Part shown: positions 50,713-61,161 of the stretch, one piece after another
Layout: every line of letters starts with the position of its first letter
How positions within the stretch are numbered: the first letter of the stretch is position 1
NCBI RefSeq assembly: GCF_026262505.1
Contig: NC_067205.1
Span: 22,043,585 to 22,107,584 of the forward strand
Direction: 5' to 3'
From: Trichomonas vaginalis G3
Lineage: Eukaryota; Parabasalia; Trichomonadida; Trichomonadidae
DNA length: 64,000 nucleotides
Program-made: the position numbers and the translations under genes
Notes under the pieces: generated by a model
Seen by the model: only the letters and a program-made list of their open reading frames with translations
Told to the model about the DNA's origin: nothing
Database searches by the model: none

Positions 50713-52155
50713 ATGGAAGGAGAAGAAATAAAATCTCAAGGAAAACCATGTAGCGGATGGAAATTCCAATGCACAAGGCTTTATTCCTACATAGCACTCC
50801 TTATTCTATATGCATTAGTATCTTTTCATAAACAATGTACTTCAGTTTTATCAAAGAAAATTTCTGCAACATATGAAGTTGAAGAAAACAAGATTAGCGT
50901 ATTTTCAGCCATTTACTTTTATCCCTATGCTTGCACTCAGCCATTTGCAGGCTTATTTGCAGATCTTTTAGATCCTGCCATTGTTGTTGGTGTATTTAGT
51001 TGCATGGCTTCAGTTGGATCTATCATTTGTGCTGCATCAACATCACTTGGCGTTGGAATTTTCGGTAGATTTCTCGTTGGTTTAGGTTGTGGACCAACAT
51101 ATGTTTCGACATGCCGTGTTATTACAAATTGGTTTAAACTCCAACACTTATCAATCTACATGGGTATCCTTGTTGCCGTTTCTGGCCTTGGCGGCATCCT
51201 TGCTGCATTACCTCTTGCATTATTTGCAGATAAATATGGTTGGAAGGCTGCTTTGTATGGTATTGGTGGAATAGGTGGAGTTCTTTCCATTTTTATCCTT
51301 ATTTTCGTTAGAGGAAGCCCAACATCGAAAGGATACGAACCAGTTAACAGTCAGCTTGCAACATCAGGTGAACCAATGCCATTTAAGGAGAAAATGGTAT
51401 TACTATGGACAAACTTTAAGACAGTCCTCGCTTACGGATATTTCTGGGTTATTACAGTTTTCAACGCAACTTCTTCAGCTCCTTACTTCAACGTTGCTGG
51501 ATATTGGGGTGGCCCATATCTTACAGCCGTTCTTGGTTACGATTCCAAGAAGAAAGGAACAACTTTGATTTCTTGCTCTGTAGGTGTTATCGCTGGATCT
51601 CTTATACTTCCTCATCTTTCCAATCTATTACATACTAAGAAATGGATCCTTGTTGCTGCAGATGCTTTAGCTCTCGCTTCAATAATTCCGTTAATGATTC
51701 ATGGTGAAAATATTTCGAATGGTGCTATCTGGGCGATTTACACAATCATTGGATTCTTCACTGCCCCTTGCATTAGTATATCTTACCCTCTTCTTTGTTC
51801 GTATTATCATCCAAAAGTCGCCGGATCTTCAGTTGGCCTTGGCAATTTCTTCATTTTCATGGCTGCTGCTATATACCAGCAAATTTCCACTCTTGGTTTC
51901 AGGCAAAAGGACGAAAATGGAAAAGCAATTCAAGATTGGTATGGTTACAAATGGGGACTTTGGTTCTTCTGCATTGTTTCACTTGCAATTTCCCTTATTG
52001 CTGCTATTCTTGCCAAAGAAACTAAAGCTCCAACAGAGGATTCCAAAGAATTAGATAATTCGAAGAATATGCCTGAGATGAAGAAAGAAGGATCATCAGA
52101 TGTTGGTGAAGACTCAGAAGGTATTGAAGATTCAGGATCTGGTGTCGAAGTTTAA
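50713..52155 (+). CDS. Major facilitator superfamily transporter
   Basis: 480 residues, about 12 membrane helices in two groups of six with a cytosolic central loop (about residues 198-235) and a Glu/Ser-rich C-terminal tail. MFS hallmarks: PFAGLFADLLDP after TM2 and the GRFLVGLGCGPTYVSTCRVITNWF stretch of TM4-5, which is most like the organophosphate:phosphate/sugar-phosphate antiporter branch (GxG...W motif). GGILAALPLALFADKYGWKAALYGIGG forms TM6. Substrate cannot be told from sequence. Surface or organelle membrane. The stop is in a TAAA context. Confidence 0.9.
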   Translation: MEGEEIKSQGKPCSGWKFQCTRLYSYIALLILYALVSFHKQCTSVLSKKISATYEVEENKISVFSAIYFYPYACTQPFAGLFADLLDPAIVVGVFSCMASVGSIICAASTSLGVGIFGRFLVGLGCGPTYVSTCRVITNWFKLQHLSIYMGILVAVSGLGGILAALPLALFADKYGWKAALYGIGGIGGVLSIFILIFVRGSPTSKGYEPVNSQLATSGEPMPFKEKMVLLWTNFKTVLAYGYFWVITVFNATSSAPYFNVAGYWGGPYLTAVLGYDSKKKGTTLISCSVGVIAGSLILPHLSNLLHTKKWILVAADALALASIIPLMIHGENISNGAIWAIYTIIGFFTAPCISISYPLLCSYYHPKVAGSSVGLGNFFIFMAAAIYQQISTLGFRQKDENGKAIQDWYGYKWGLWFFCIVSLAISLIAAILAKETKAPTEDSKELDNSKNMPEMKKEGSSDVGEDSEGIEDSGSGVEV

Positions 52156-53062
52156 ATTTGATTTTTTTTGTTTTTGATTTTGCTCAAAAACAAATGACAC
52201 TAGATTCACCTTATTTTTTTCTTTTTGGAAATAAAGTTTAAGTATATTTGATGAATTTAGATAAGAATTTCGTTTCCAATTCCAAAACGTAAAAAAATGC
52301 ATTTTCCATTCAAAATTGTGAGAAAACGGTTTTTCACCAACATAAAAATTTAAAATTTGTCACCAAAAACACCATACTGTCGTTCAGTAAAGTTTTCTCA
52401 ATTTTCTGGGAGAGTGTAAGTTATAGAGACTGAAATCATGAAAATATGTTTAATATTTTTTTTTGAGCTTTTATTTTTAACCGAAAAATCATAAATTATA
52501 ATTATCCACATTAAGACAAGCATATATTCAAATGAATTTTGATTCAAATGCGAAGATCTTCAGATTTTATTAATTTTTTTTCCATACCAGAGAAGCTCCA
52601 TTTTTTGCATATGAACAATACATAAACTCTGGATCTAAAATAGAGTGATTTAAATACCAAAGCATTCTTTTTAAGAAATGAAAAAATTATGTCTTCTGCC
52701 ATTATGCACACTCAATGATGGTAAGATTACAATCCCATTGCTACTTCCATTTTACGATTTTTTTTTCAAGTTAAATTCTATTGGCTCTCAAAAAGAACCT
52801 TATTTTTTTCAAGTTTAAATATTCCAAGCAAAATGTGTATATATTTTTCCATGATCTAATTATCATAATATTAAATATTCTTCATTATACATTAAAGTAG
52901 TTGTCAAATAGATTTTGACAGTAATTTCAAAATATTCAAAATTATTCAAGAATTTAATATCAAATATATAATTTGTTTGAGATTTGAGGAAGGAGGAGGA
53001 AAAAAAGTTCATACCATAATTTTTGAGAGGAAAATGATATCAAAATTTTCGGGGATTATTTA
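52156..53062. other. Intergenic, nothing recognised
   Basis: About 900 bases, A+T-rich. No feature seen. Confidence 0.45.
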
Positions 53063-53467
53063 ATGATGGTGCACCCTATCCTATTCTCACGCACCGGACC
53101 AGGACGTAAGGTCATAAGAGAGAAAACGAAGATGTTTAACCAAAAGATTCAGTTGGAGATTTTCCAATATGGTTATCAATATCAAGAAATCCACCAAGCA
53201 TTTTCTGGTCATAAAATGAGAGATATTAAACAATTGATCATACAGCTAAAAGATCACTACAATATCAAAGTTCCTCATGCGTATCAGCGGACAAAAAGCG
53301 CTTTTTTCGTTTGGTTAATAGATAACATGCTAAGAGTAGCAAATTGCCCTCTCATTCAGGACATACTCAAAAACCAAAAAGAGACAGCAGTTGCTGATAG
53401 AACAGAAACCAATGTGCACAATCTCGAAGATGAATACCCCGAATTCGGTACTTTTGTAACACCATAA
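53063..53467 (+). CDS. Small unknown protein (134 aa), possible DNA-binding fold
   Basis: 134 residues, basic N-terminal half (RTGPGRKVIREKTKMFNQK), helix-rich middle (IQLEIFQYGYQYQEIHQAF, DIKQLIIQLKDHYNI, SAFFVWLIDNMLRVANC) and an acidic end (NLEDEYPEFG). The helix pattern (three helices with a Q/Y-rich turn) could be a small helix-turn-helix, but no family is recognised. No signal peptide. The high G+C of the 5' end relative to its surroundings supports a real gene. Confidence 0.6.
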   Translation: MMVHPILFSRTGPGRKVIREKTKMFNQKIQLEIFQYGYQYQEIHQAFSGHKMRDIKQLIIQLKDHYNIKVPHAYQRTKSAFFVWLIDNMLRVANCPLIQDILKNQKETAVADRTETNVHNLEDEYPEFGTFVTP

Positions 53468-54016
53468 AAACTTTATCTTCTGCAGCTCCTAAAACATTGT
53501 TTTTTTTTACTTATATTTTTTTTTAATAGCTAAAACTATTCTCAAATCTGTTCTTTTCTAAAAGATAAAAGTACAAAGTTGAAAAATGTTTTGATAACTA
53601 TGATCATGGGATATTGAGCTACATCTACCAGAATATTTGCTTGATGGAATTGTGAATTTCTTAATTAGATTTTTTTTTAATGTTTCGAGTAAGGAGGTCG
53701 TTTCTGGTTGATAAACCAGTAAGAAGATTGATTTTACAGAAGAATAATTGTTCAATCATGGAACAGAACTTTTTGACATTTTTTTAAAATCCCACTGAAT
53801 TTTGATAAAAAAAATTTCCAACACAATTGCTTTTTTAAGGGTCACAGTCCGGCCAAGCGAACGCTATCGTTAATGTTCAAAAATTATATGGCAAGGCTAA
53901 TATCTAATTCTGGATTCCTATACTGCTTTTAAAATAATTTTTTTTGGATTTCGTTAAAATTGAAAAAAGATTTCTATTTAATAACTGTTTAGCAGAATAT
54001 TCAAAGGAATAGCTTC
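53468..54016. other. Intergenic, nothing recognised
   Basis: Spacer between convergent genes. A short minus-strand frame (53558-53755) has no recognisable content. Confidence 0.4.
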
Positions 54017-55006
54017 TTAAACTAAGCGTGAGTTTGGAAGGATGCTATCAAGGCTTCCCTTCTTGTAGAAGTAAAATCCTAGGCCAACTGCGACACCAAT
54101 AACAACAACAACAATAGCAATGATAAGGTAAGGAAGAACTGTCTTCTTGAACTTCCTTGAGCTGTCAATTACATGAGAATTGTATCCTTTGTAAACAATC
54201 TCATATTTCTTGCTGATGTTGGACTGTGAGATGTAGTTCTTCCAATCCTTTTCAGAAGGAAGGACGATGTTGAACTTGGTTGCGTCAGTGAGGTTGAAAG
54301 TTTGATCTTCAACGCCTTCTGGAGGATTTGCTGGGAAGTATAGAGAGGTTAAGTTGGGAGAGTTCTGGACGAACTGGCTGTTGTTGAAATAGAGGATCTT
54401 GACAGATGGCAATCTGATGGTTGTAAGATTTGAGCAATTGAAGAACTGCATATCGTCAATAATGCAGCTGACATTTGGTAAGTTGACCTCGATAAGGGAC
54501 TGGCAATCGGCGAAGACAGAAGAATACATAATTAAGGCATTAGAAAATGTTACGTTCTTAATTCCGGATCCTGAGAATGCTGCGTCTTCAATGGAGATAG
54601 CCTTTGGAATATCAACGGTCTCAAGCTTTCCGCATCCACTAAATGCGTTTTTGCTAACTTGGATAGCTTCTGGGAAGCTAGCTGATTTCAATGACTTAGC
54701 GCCAAGGAATGCGCCCTTTCCAATTCTCTGTACTTTGGCAAAGGAAACTACGGAAACAGAGGATTCTTTGAATAATTCATCTGGAAGATCAGTTTCTAAC
54801 ATGTTGCCCATTATAATTTGATTAGCTGATAACATAGGTTCGAGTTTGAATTCACTAAATGTAATATCGCCACTGGCATTAATTTCATAAACGTGTTCAA
54901 TTTGATTACTATCAAGGATAGCTTTGAGGGTTTCTCCTGTATATTCCTTACCATTAATAGTTGCAGCAACTTTTGCAGCTGATCTAGCAAAGAGAAGAGA
55001 AAACAT
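54017..55006 (-). CDS. BspA-like leucine-rich-repeat membrane protein
   Basis: 329 residues of the TvBspA type (LRR_5, Treponema pallidum-like repeats), a huge family of presumed surface proteins in T. vaginalis. A hydrophobic N-terminus is followed by about six repeats of the pattern AF.GC..L..V..P (GAFLGAKSLKSASFPEAI, NAFSGCGKLETVDIPKAI, SVFADCQSLIEVNLPNV, QFFNCSNLTTIRLPSV). One C-terminal membrane helix (about 289-313, LIIAIVVVVIGVAVGLGFYFY) precedes a 15-residue cytosolic tail (KKGSLDSILPNSRLV). Adhesion or host interaction is the family hypothesis. Shorter than most members. Confidence 0.9.
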   Translation of the reverse strand: MFSLLFARSAAKVAATINGKEYTGETLKAILDSNQIEHVYEINASGDITFSEFKLEPMLSANQIIMGNMLETDLPDELFKESSVSVVSFAKVQRIGKGAFLGAKSLKSASFPEAIQVSKNAFSGCGKLETVDIPKAISIEDAAFSGSGIKNVTFSNALIMYSSVFADCQSLIEVNLPNVSCIIDDMQFFNCSNLTTIRLPSVKILYFNNSQFVQNSPNLTSLYFPANPPEGVEDQTFNLTDATKFNIVLPSEKDWKNYISQSNISKKYEIVYKGYNSHVIDSSRKFKKTVLPYLIIAIVVVVIGVAVGLGFYFYKKGSLDSILPNSRLV

Positions 55007-55305
55007 ATTTTTTTTGTGAAGCCAGAGGATTACTATCGTTCCTCAGAAAAGCAAAAACATTGAAAAAGTGGAAAAATTGTAACGATTAAAATTATTCCAA
55101 AATTCGTAATAGTTTGTTTCACAGGGTTCTGCTTGTGAACCGACCTTTTTAGTAAAGAAATATGTCTTTATTCGCTCATTGCTATCTATTAATTTATATA
55201 AGATATCACAACTCTTCATATCCACCTAAAAATCTTTCATTATTTCTTACATTTTCTTTACAATGCAATAGGTTGGCAATACAAAAAAAAAAAAAAAAAA
55301 AAAAA

Positions 55306-55435
55306 GGTAGTGGGGCTTCCAGGCACTTCGTGCCTTCTAGCCCTGAAGATGATTATTATAAATGAAGTTCTTATATATACGGGTCTTCCAGGAGCTTTTC
55401 ACAAATTATATATGTTTTCATGTTTTGTCAAACAT
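55306..55435 (+). repeat. Terminal repeat of the right Maverick
   Basis: About 130 bp nearly identical to the inverse of 13672-13798. Contains the small hairpin AGGCACTTCGTGCCT near the outer end and the A23 run outside it (55283-55305). Confidence 0.85.
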
Positions 55436-55815
55436 GAACGTACATGTTTTGTCAAGACTTCTTCTTCGTAAATGTTTTGTCAAGACTTCTTCGTAAATGT
55501 TTTGTCAAACATGAACGTAAATGTTTTGTCAAGACTTCATCGTAATGAGTGTAAAGGACCCAAAAATAATGTTTAGGTGAAGAGGTGAGATCTCACCCGT
55601 TTTTTCACCTGTTTTCTCACCCTCTTGAATTTTCATGATTTCATCGTAAATGTTTTGTCAAGACTTCTTCTTCGTAATGAGTGTAAAGGACCCAAAAATA
55701 TAATTTAGGGTAGAAGGTTAGATCTAACCTCTTTTCTAACCTCTTTTTCTACCCTCTTGAAATTTTCATGATTTCTTCGTAAATGTTTTGTCACTTTTCT
55801 GTCACTTTTCAGGTA
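55436..55815. repeat. Subterminal repeat array of the right Maverick
   Basis: Interspersed short units (AAATGTTTTGTCAAGACTTC type) with two AGATCT palindromes at 55584-55597 (GGTGAGATCTCACC) and 55715-55730 (AGGTTAGATCTAACCT), each inside a longer hairpin. Two GTCACTTTT words (55790-55798, 55801-55809) close the array, 31 bases before the methyltransferase ATG. Confidence 0.85.
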
Positions 55816-55840
55816 AAAACATTTTTATATATATATATAA

Positions 55841-56654
55841 ATGAATTTTACAAAACCTCCGTTACCGTTCTTTGGAAATAAGAGTAAATGTAAAGATATT
55901 ATATTTGAGAAACTTAAGAAACTACCGAATGGTCTAACATTTGTAGATTTGTTCGGTGGAAGTTTCTATATATCCCATTTGTGCCATATAATATTCCCAG
56001 ACTCAAAGATTATATGCAATGACTTCGACAACTATATGGACCGTCTCAAACATATTCCAGATACAAACAATATATTGAAAGAGTTAAAAGAAAAGATACC
56101 TATAGGTAAGATGGAACGTATCCATTAGATAACAAAAATATTGTGAGAGAGGTTTTGAAAAAAGCAGAATATATAGACTGGGATAGTATATCTGCTAGAC
56201 TATTATATAGTGGTTCTATAAGAGTTCATGACTTGAAACACTTATGTCAAAAGTTTTATATCTTAACTATACAAATGTTTTCAAAGAGGACATAGAAAAT
56301 ATATTGAGGGTATAGAGTTTGTGAGATGTCATTGGACAGATTTGTATGAAAAATATAAAGACAAGGAAAATGTTTTCTTTATAGTGGACCCACCGTTCTA
56401 TAACACATGGGATTTTCAATACCAAGTAGACTGGACTTTGAGAGACTCTTTAGAAACTTTAGACGTTTTACATAACCATCCATGTTTTACTTTACATCGA
56501 TAAAAGTGGTTTGGAAACCGTTATTGAGATGGTTAGAGGACATACATGACTATGAGTTTTATATGACAAGATAGAATATGAGAGAGGTCCTATAAACTGG
56601 AGAAAGTGTCATAACAAAGAAATTTTATTAGTAAGTAAATGTGGTTTGAAATAG
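55841..56654 (+). pseudogene. DNA adenine methyltransferase (Dam/D12 class), broken
   Basis: The N-terminal 95 residues are clear: MNFTKPPLPFFGNKSKCKD (the FxGxK SAM-binding start) and LTFVDLFGGSFYISHL (motif I, DxFxGxG-like), then IICNDFDNYM. The middle part has VFFIVDPPFYNTWDF, the catalytic DPP[YF] motif of N6-adenine methyltransferases. Phages and some Mavericks encode such enzymes to mark their DNA. A few breaks are present. The leader TTTTTATATATATATATAAATG is of the common element type. Confidence 0.8.
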
Positions 56655-56793
56655 GACTACTTGTTTTAGGTTTTTTCCATTGTGTCATTATTTATTTTGA
56701 CGTGGCAGAAAAGTACAGAGAATATGAAGATGAACCAATGCCTGCAAATGTTCAGTATATGTACTCGTAAGAGATATTTTTATCTAATATTAA

Positions 56794-57148
56794 ATGGACG
56801 CACAGAACTTAGCGAATGCACAGCAACCTGGACAACCAAACCCAGAGAATATTCCAAATGAAGTTAGAATAAACTGCAATGGCAAACTATGGTCAAGTGC
56901 CAACAGATGTACAAATGCAAACTGCATGTCAAATGACGCTGCGTTAGGTTTGCCACCATGGTATGCAAATATGAGATGGAAGAGTTTTATACAAACCCTG
57001 AAGTGGATATAAACAACTTTATGCAGATGACGCGAACACAGAGTTGACCCAGAATATGTTTTCTACCAGAGGAGAAACAGAATGTATGAGCTCCAGTTAA
57101 AGAATGCTATGGAACTCAACAGGAAACGTAAGAGACTAGGCGGACATT
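56794..57148 (+). pseudogene. 120-residue protein gene, right element (broken)
   Basis: Counterpart of 11843-12205 (MDAQNLANAQQPGQPNPENI, ALGLPPWYANMRW), broken here. Preceded by the leader TTTTTATCTAATATTAAATG, identical to the left copy. Confidence 0.7.
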
Positions 57149-57168
57149 AGATTTTTACATATAGTAAA

Positions 57169-57409
57169 ATGGGTTTCTTCAGTAGTATTGGAAACTTTTT
57201 TCGAATGTTGGAAGAGGTATATGGAATGGAATAAAAACCGTAGGAAGAGGAATTTGGAACGGAGTCAAAAATATTGGTAAAAGAGTAGGTCAGTTTGTTG
57301 GTATTATACCTAAAGACCCTGAACCAGAAGAGCAAGCTCCTGTTATACAACAGCCTGAACCTGCACCACAGTCTAGTTGGCAACCAAATCCAACACCTCA
57401 ACCGTATTA
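57169..57409 (+). pseudogene. Small proline-tailed Maverick protein gene (broken)
   Basis: Counterpart of 11582-11824. It begins MGFFSSIGNFF, an amphipathic start like that of the protein at 60571 (MGLFGALAGV), and ends in the Pro/Gln-rich PTPQPY. Leader TTTTTACATATAGTAAAATG. Possibly a short virion or membrane-active protein by analogy with other double-jelly-roll viruses; inference only. Confidence 0.5.
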
Positions 57410-57413
57410 AAAA

Positions 57414-58250
57414 TTATATTTTTACCGTTCGATAGTAGTTGTATATGAAACTAAGTTCTAAGTAAAACGCATGGTATAATGGAATTATTCTTTTTCTTCC
57501 ATCTGTAGTAAACCATACTTGAAAGTCTGAAATACTTCCCACTTGGTGGTTCGTATAACTTTGTAGGTTTTCGTAAAAGTCATTTGCCAAGTAAGAAAGA
57601 GTTTTGGGCGCCAAAAATGAAGCATGAACAATAATAGCTGGGTCGAAAACATTTTCATATGTTCCATTAGGGTTTTCGACTTCATAAAAGTCTGGGTGTA
57701 CTGGATATGCTGCAGGCTGATTTAACATCCTCAAAAATCTATACCATGCCAAGTTGTTATATTTTGTAGAAATATAAACGTTTTCTCCAAGGTCTTCTAT
57801 TCTATTGATTTTAACAGTTGCATTTTTCCTGTCATAAATAATATCGAGATGGTACTCTCCTTCGTCAATGTTATACTGGTTTGCATATTCGAGATAGATG
57901 TCGTTTATTTTTTCTTGAAAAGCTTGAAGAGTTGTTTCTAAGTTTACAAGCAAACTAACTTGTAAAAGTTTTCCCTGTTCAAATTTCTATACATACGTTT
58001 TTCTTTGTTATAGTATCTAACTTCAAAACCGACCGTAAATGGGAAACCATGTATGGCTTCTGAAATGAACTTCATTCTACGAAAGCAATAGCTTTTGTGA
58101 CGGATGGGTCTCTTAACCATCTTAATGGGTAGTCAAAACGATAGCCTTCATGCTTTACGGTCTCTGTCTCAAATTTTGACCGACATTAGTAAAAAGTTCA
58201 TCTAATGGTTTAGTTGTAGCAATCTTGAATTTTTTTTCTATTGAAAGCAT
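57414..58250 (-). pseudogene. Capsid-like protein gene, right element (broken)
   Basis: Counterpart of 10729-11577. The longest open part encodes LETTLQAFQEKINDIYLEYA, FDPAIIVHASFLAPKTLSYL and SDFQVWFTTDGRKRIIPLYH followed by LELSFIYNY, matching the paralogue at 62837 in order. It runs divergently from the fibre gene. Broken, with a few breaks. Confidence 0.65.
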
Positions 58251-58267
58251 TTTTATCTAGAATAAAA
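58251..58267. promoter_or_regulatory. Divergent element promoter (capsid-like / fibre)
   Basis: 17 bases between divergent ATGs. TTTTTATCTAGAATAAAA reads as a T-tract plus A-rich leader on both strands and matches 10711-10728. Confidence 0.6.
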
Positions 58268-59597
58268 ATGTCGAAAGATATTGCTTCCATGAGAGAAATA
58301 CAACACAACCGACAACTCATTATGCAAGCTCTAAATAAGAAAACACAAAATTTTCAAACTATTCTAAGATATCTGAGTCATTGAAAGAAGGAAACTTAAA
58401 CTGACATTAAACCCAATGACAGATGAGTTTCTGTTTCAAGACAAGAAGAACAATACTGTCTGTATAAATCCAACAAAAGGAACTTTAAACGAGAAACCTA
58501 TAAATGAACTTCTTTTGAAAACAGATGTTGACAACAAAGCTGACAAAGAATATGTAGACGATGCAATAGCAAAAGAAGAAGAAAGAGCTAACAATGCTTA
58601 TGCAACAAAAGAACATACTCATCCTGAACTAGCAGACAAAACATATGTTGACAATAAAATGTCAAGTGAAGTGACAAGAGCTGAAAACGAATATTCTAAA
58701 AAGACTCATATACATTCTATATCTGAAATAACAGACTTACAAGAAACCTTAAACAGTAAAAGTGCCGTTGGACATACACATACCATTGCAAATATTACAA
58801 ACTTACAAGAAACCTTAAACAGGAAAAGTGCCGTTGGACATACACATACATCTTCTGAAATAACAGACTTAAACGTTAGCCTTGAGAAGAAAGCAGACAA
58901 GAACCATACACATACAAGTTTTACAACTGTTGCTATAGAAAGTATTGAAGGAACGGTTGAAGAAACTGGTGGGGATGCATTATATTGTAAACCTCCTAAC
59001 TTTCCACAAGGTTTAACATCGGATGACGACATAACGACGATGAGAAACATTAGATGTAAAGATGTTTATGTCATGAAGGATGAACATAATATTAAATTCA
59101 CTGCTCAAGATTTATATGACAAGAAAGCAGACAAAAAAGAGCTTCAAACATTAAAGAAAGAAATACTTCAAACATTATATCCTATAGGCTCTATTTATAC
59201 GTCAATGAACTCTACCAGACCAGAAGTAGTACTTGGTTTTGGAACTTGGACTCAAATAGTCGACAGGTTTTTGTATTGTGCAAACTCTTCAAAGGAAACA
59301 GGTGGAAGTAAAACGATTTCAGGTGAAAATTTACCTGCACATAGTCACTACATAGATTTAAGTACAGCTCAAGCAGGTTGGCATAAGCATAGATATTGGG
59401 ATTGGTCAGGAATGACAAAAGGTAAAGGATATGATGTTAAAGACGACGTTAAGTTTGCTATAAATTGTTACTGGGATGACACTCAGGGAGAAGGAAACCA
59501 TACACATTTCGTTTCAGGATATACACAAACAACGGGACAAAGTAAAGAATACATGCCACCTTACATGACAGTTTACGCATGGTATAGAATTGCTTAG
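58268..59597 (+). CDS. Phage-type fibre protein, right element
   Basis: Open from 58416 (393 residues); the 5' part reaches the shared promoter at 58267, with a break likely in that part. N-terminal heptads (KADKEYVDDAIAKEEERANN), then His-Thr-His repeats in four units (THIHSISEITDL, GHTHTIANITNL, GHTHTSSEITDL, NHTHTSFTTV), a short unique centre (about residues 165-235), a second coiled coil (KKADKKELQTLKKEI), and the collar-like C-terminus (YPIGSIYTSMNSTRP, FGTWTQIVDRFLYC, MPPYMTVYAWYRIA). It differs from the left copy only in the central domain. It converges on the integrase gene, overlapping by four bases. Confidence 0.7.
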
Positions 59598-60553
59598 TCG
59601 TCATTTTCAACTTCTTTAGCATATTCGTCAGGAGTTGTCTTATATTTGTTAGGAACTGTCTTTGAAAGTATACCACCTTGAACTTTGACAAGTTTGAAAC
59701 GAGGTCTGACAATAGTAGTTTTATCTTCTGCTTGCAGTGTGTACATTTTGCCATGTTTGCCTAAAACTTCATAATATTCTCTTGTATACTTTCTTCTATT
59801 TTTACGAACACGAATGTGAGTACCTGTCGGGTTCCCATTGTTGTCATAGTCAATAGTATTTTCATATGGGTCGCGTTTAGGTATTTCTATTTTTACTTTG
59901 TCACCTTTCTGAAGTTTGAAGCCCGGCATTCTTTCTTGTTTGTCTCTTTTGACTAAATTATTAAATATATAGTCTTTCTCTAAGTCAGGGTTGTTTTTCA
60001 TTTCTTCGGGGGAGTGGTTTCCCAAACCTTTTTGTTTACGGCTATTGTAAATATTTAAAACTTGTCTCATCTTTGCCATGGAGAAGTGTCTATATTTGTC
60101 GTCATATGACATTTCATTTGCTTCACCACCTTGTGGTTGGTTTAAGTCTCTTAACATTTTTATACAACCGTCAATGACACCAAGAGCAGAATGGTTTTGG
60201 TCGACAATGAAATATTGGTTTACATTTTTTGAACGCAGATAGTTTTTTACATCATCTGATTTGAAAGAACTTTCACAGTCAGATGTCAGTTTTGTTGGAT
60301 GGTATTTGTCAACGAATATTGTCAAAGCTGCTAAGATATCTAAAATAGCTTTGGACTGTAATGGTATGGCTTCACAGTATCTTGTGTTTTGACCAACAAA
60401 TATTAGCCAGTATGGTGGTCCATCTTCTCTATACCTCGGAATGTTTTCCAAGATATCCATAAACCAAGCATTTGGTGTTGAACTAAAGATTTTTATCATG
60501 AGTGCTTTCTTTGTCGCTTTAGAAACATAGGGGTCCTTGTTTGGATTCGTCAT
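59594..60553 (-). CDS. Maverick integrase (retroviral-type, DDE), looks whole
   Basis: 319 residues. The catalytic core has WFMDIL with the first Asp (about 33), LTSDCESSFKS with the second (about 92), and NHSALGVIDGCIKMLRD, the third-position region typical of Maverick integrases. C-terminal, a basic and beta-rich part (GDKVKIEIPKRDPYE, THIRVRKNRRKYTREYYEVLGK) is of the chromodomain-like/DNA-binding type. This enzyme inserts the element into host DNA, making a short target duplication. Divergent 17-base promoter with 60571. Confidence 0.88.
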   Translation of the reverse strand: MTNPNKDPYVSKATKKALMIKIFSSTPNAWFMDILENIPRYREDGPPYWLIFVGQNTRYCEAIPLQSKAILDILAALTIFVDKYHPTKLTSDCESSFKSDDVKNYLRSKNVNQYFIVDQNHSALGVIDGCIKMLRDLNQPQGGEANEMSYDDKYRHFSMAKMRQVLNIYNSRKQKGLGNHSPEEMKNNPDLEKDYIFNNLVKRDKQERMPGFKLQKGDKVKIEIPKRDPYENTIDYDNNGNPTGTHIRVRKNRRKYTREYYEVLGKHGKMYTLQAEDKTTIVRPRFKLVKVQGGILSKTVPNKYKTTPDEYAKEVENDD

Positions 60554-60570
60554 TTTTTACCCTATAAGAA
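60554..60570. promoter_or_regulatory. Divergent element promoter (integrase / small protein)
   Basis: TTTTTTACCCTATAAGAA separates the divergent ATGs at 60553 and 60571. Same T-tract and A-rich pattern as the other element leaders. Confidence 0.55.
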
Positions 60571-60885
60571 ATGGGTTTATTTGGCGCATTAGCAGGAGTT
60601 GCATCCAGATTTTTGCCCGCAGTAGGAACAATAGCTAGAGGTGTATTTGGAGTTGGAAGGAAGATTTTGAGTACATTAGGTATACTTAAAGAGAAAGCAC
60701 AACCTATTATACAAACTGTACAGAAAGGTTGGGATGTAGCACGAGATGCAACAAATCTTATTCCAAATCCTGAAACAAGAGGAAAAGTTCAAGGATGGAT
60801 GGACAATGTAGGAAGACAAGCAGAAACTATTATAACAAAGCAAATGACTACTAAACCAAGCAGGACACTATATGGACCAAGGTGA
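60571..60885 (+). CDS. Small amphipathic Maverick protein (104 aa)
   Basis: N-terminal 45 residues are Gly/Ala/Phe/Leu-rich and amphipathic or membrane-like (MGLFGALAGVASRFLPAVG, GVFGVGRKILSTLGIL). A helical, basic rest follows (PIIQTVQKGWDVARDATNLI, ending SRTLYGPR). Short proteins of this kind in adeno-like and Polinton-like viruses are minor virion or membrane-lytic proteins. The comparison is by style only. Confidence 0.55.
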   Translation: MGLFGALAGVASRFLPAVGTIARGVFGVGRKILSTLGILKEKAQPIIQTVQKGWDVARDATNLIPNPETRGKVQGWMDNVGRQAETIITKQMTTKPSRTLYGPR

Positions 60886-60970
60886 AAGATTCTTTAACAG
60901 AGGATATAACCATGCACAACAATGGGTAAACAATAACCAACCTCAACCGCCTCAAACGTGGGGAATGTAA
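60872..60970 (+). CDS. Tiny Maverick frame (32 aa)
   Basis: MDQGERFFNRGYNHAQQWVN to QPPQTWGM, overlapping the end of the previous gene by 14 bases in another frame. The Pro/Gln-rich tail resembles the tail of 57169-57409, and overlap suggests translation coupled to the gene before. Weakly supported. Confidence 0.35.
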   Translation: MDQGERFFNRGYNHAQQWVNNNQPQPPQTWGM

Positions 60971-60989
60971 AGTTTTTTACTGAGATGAA

Positions 60990-61142
60990 ATGAACAATAC
61001 AGCATTGAGACAAATGGGTTCAAGATGGATTTGTCGGCTTCCAGCAGTTACACCACGTGTTTGTCAAGTTCTTCCTATACCTCAGGAAGTTTTAGACCGA
61101 CTTAAAAAACAACAACAACCAGTTGAAAACAAACCAAACTAA
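60990..61142 (+). CDS. Tiny Maverick protein (50 aa)
   Basis: MNNTALRQMGSRWICRLPAV to PVENKPN, preceded by the leader TTTTTTACTGAGATGAA, which recurs unchanged before the next gene at 61162. Unknown role. The shared leader is the main evidence that it is expressed. Confidence 0.45.
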   Translation: MNNTALRQMGSRWICRLPAVTPRVCQVLPIPQEVLDRLKKQQQPVENKPN

Positions 61143-61161
61143 AATTTTTTACTGAGATGAA

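Noticed and set aside
54399-54821. 140-residue plus-strand frame inside the BspA-like gene
   Set aside because: Antisense to strong leucine-rich repeats; no start context or domain of its own.
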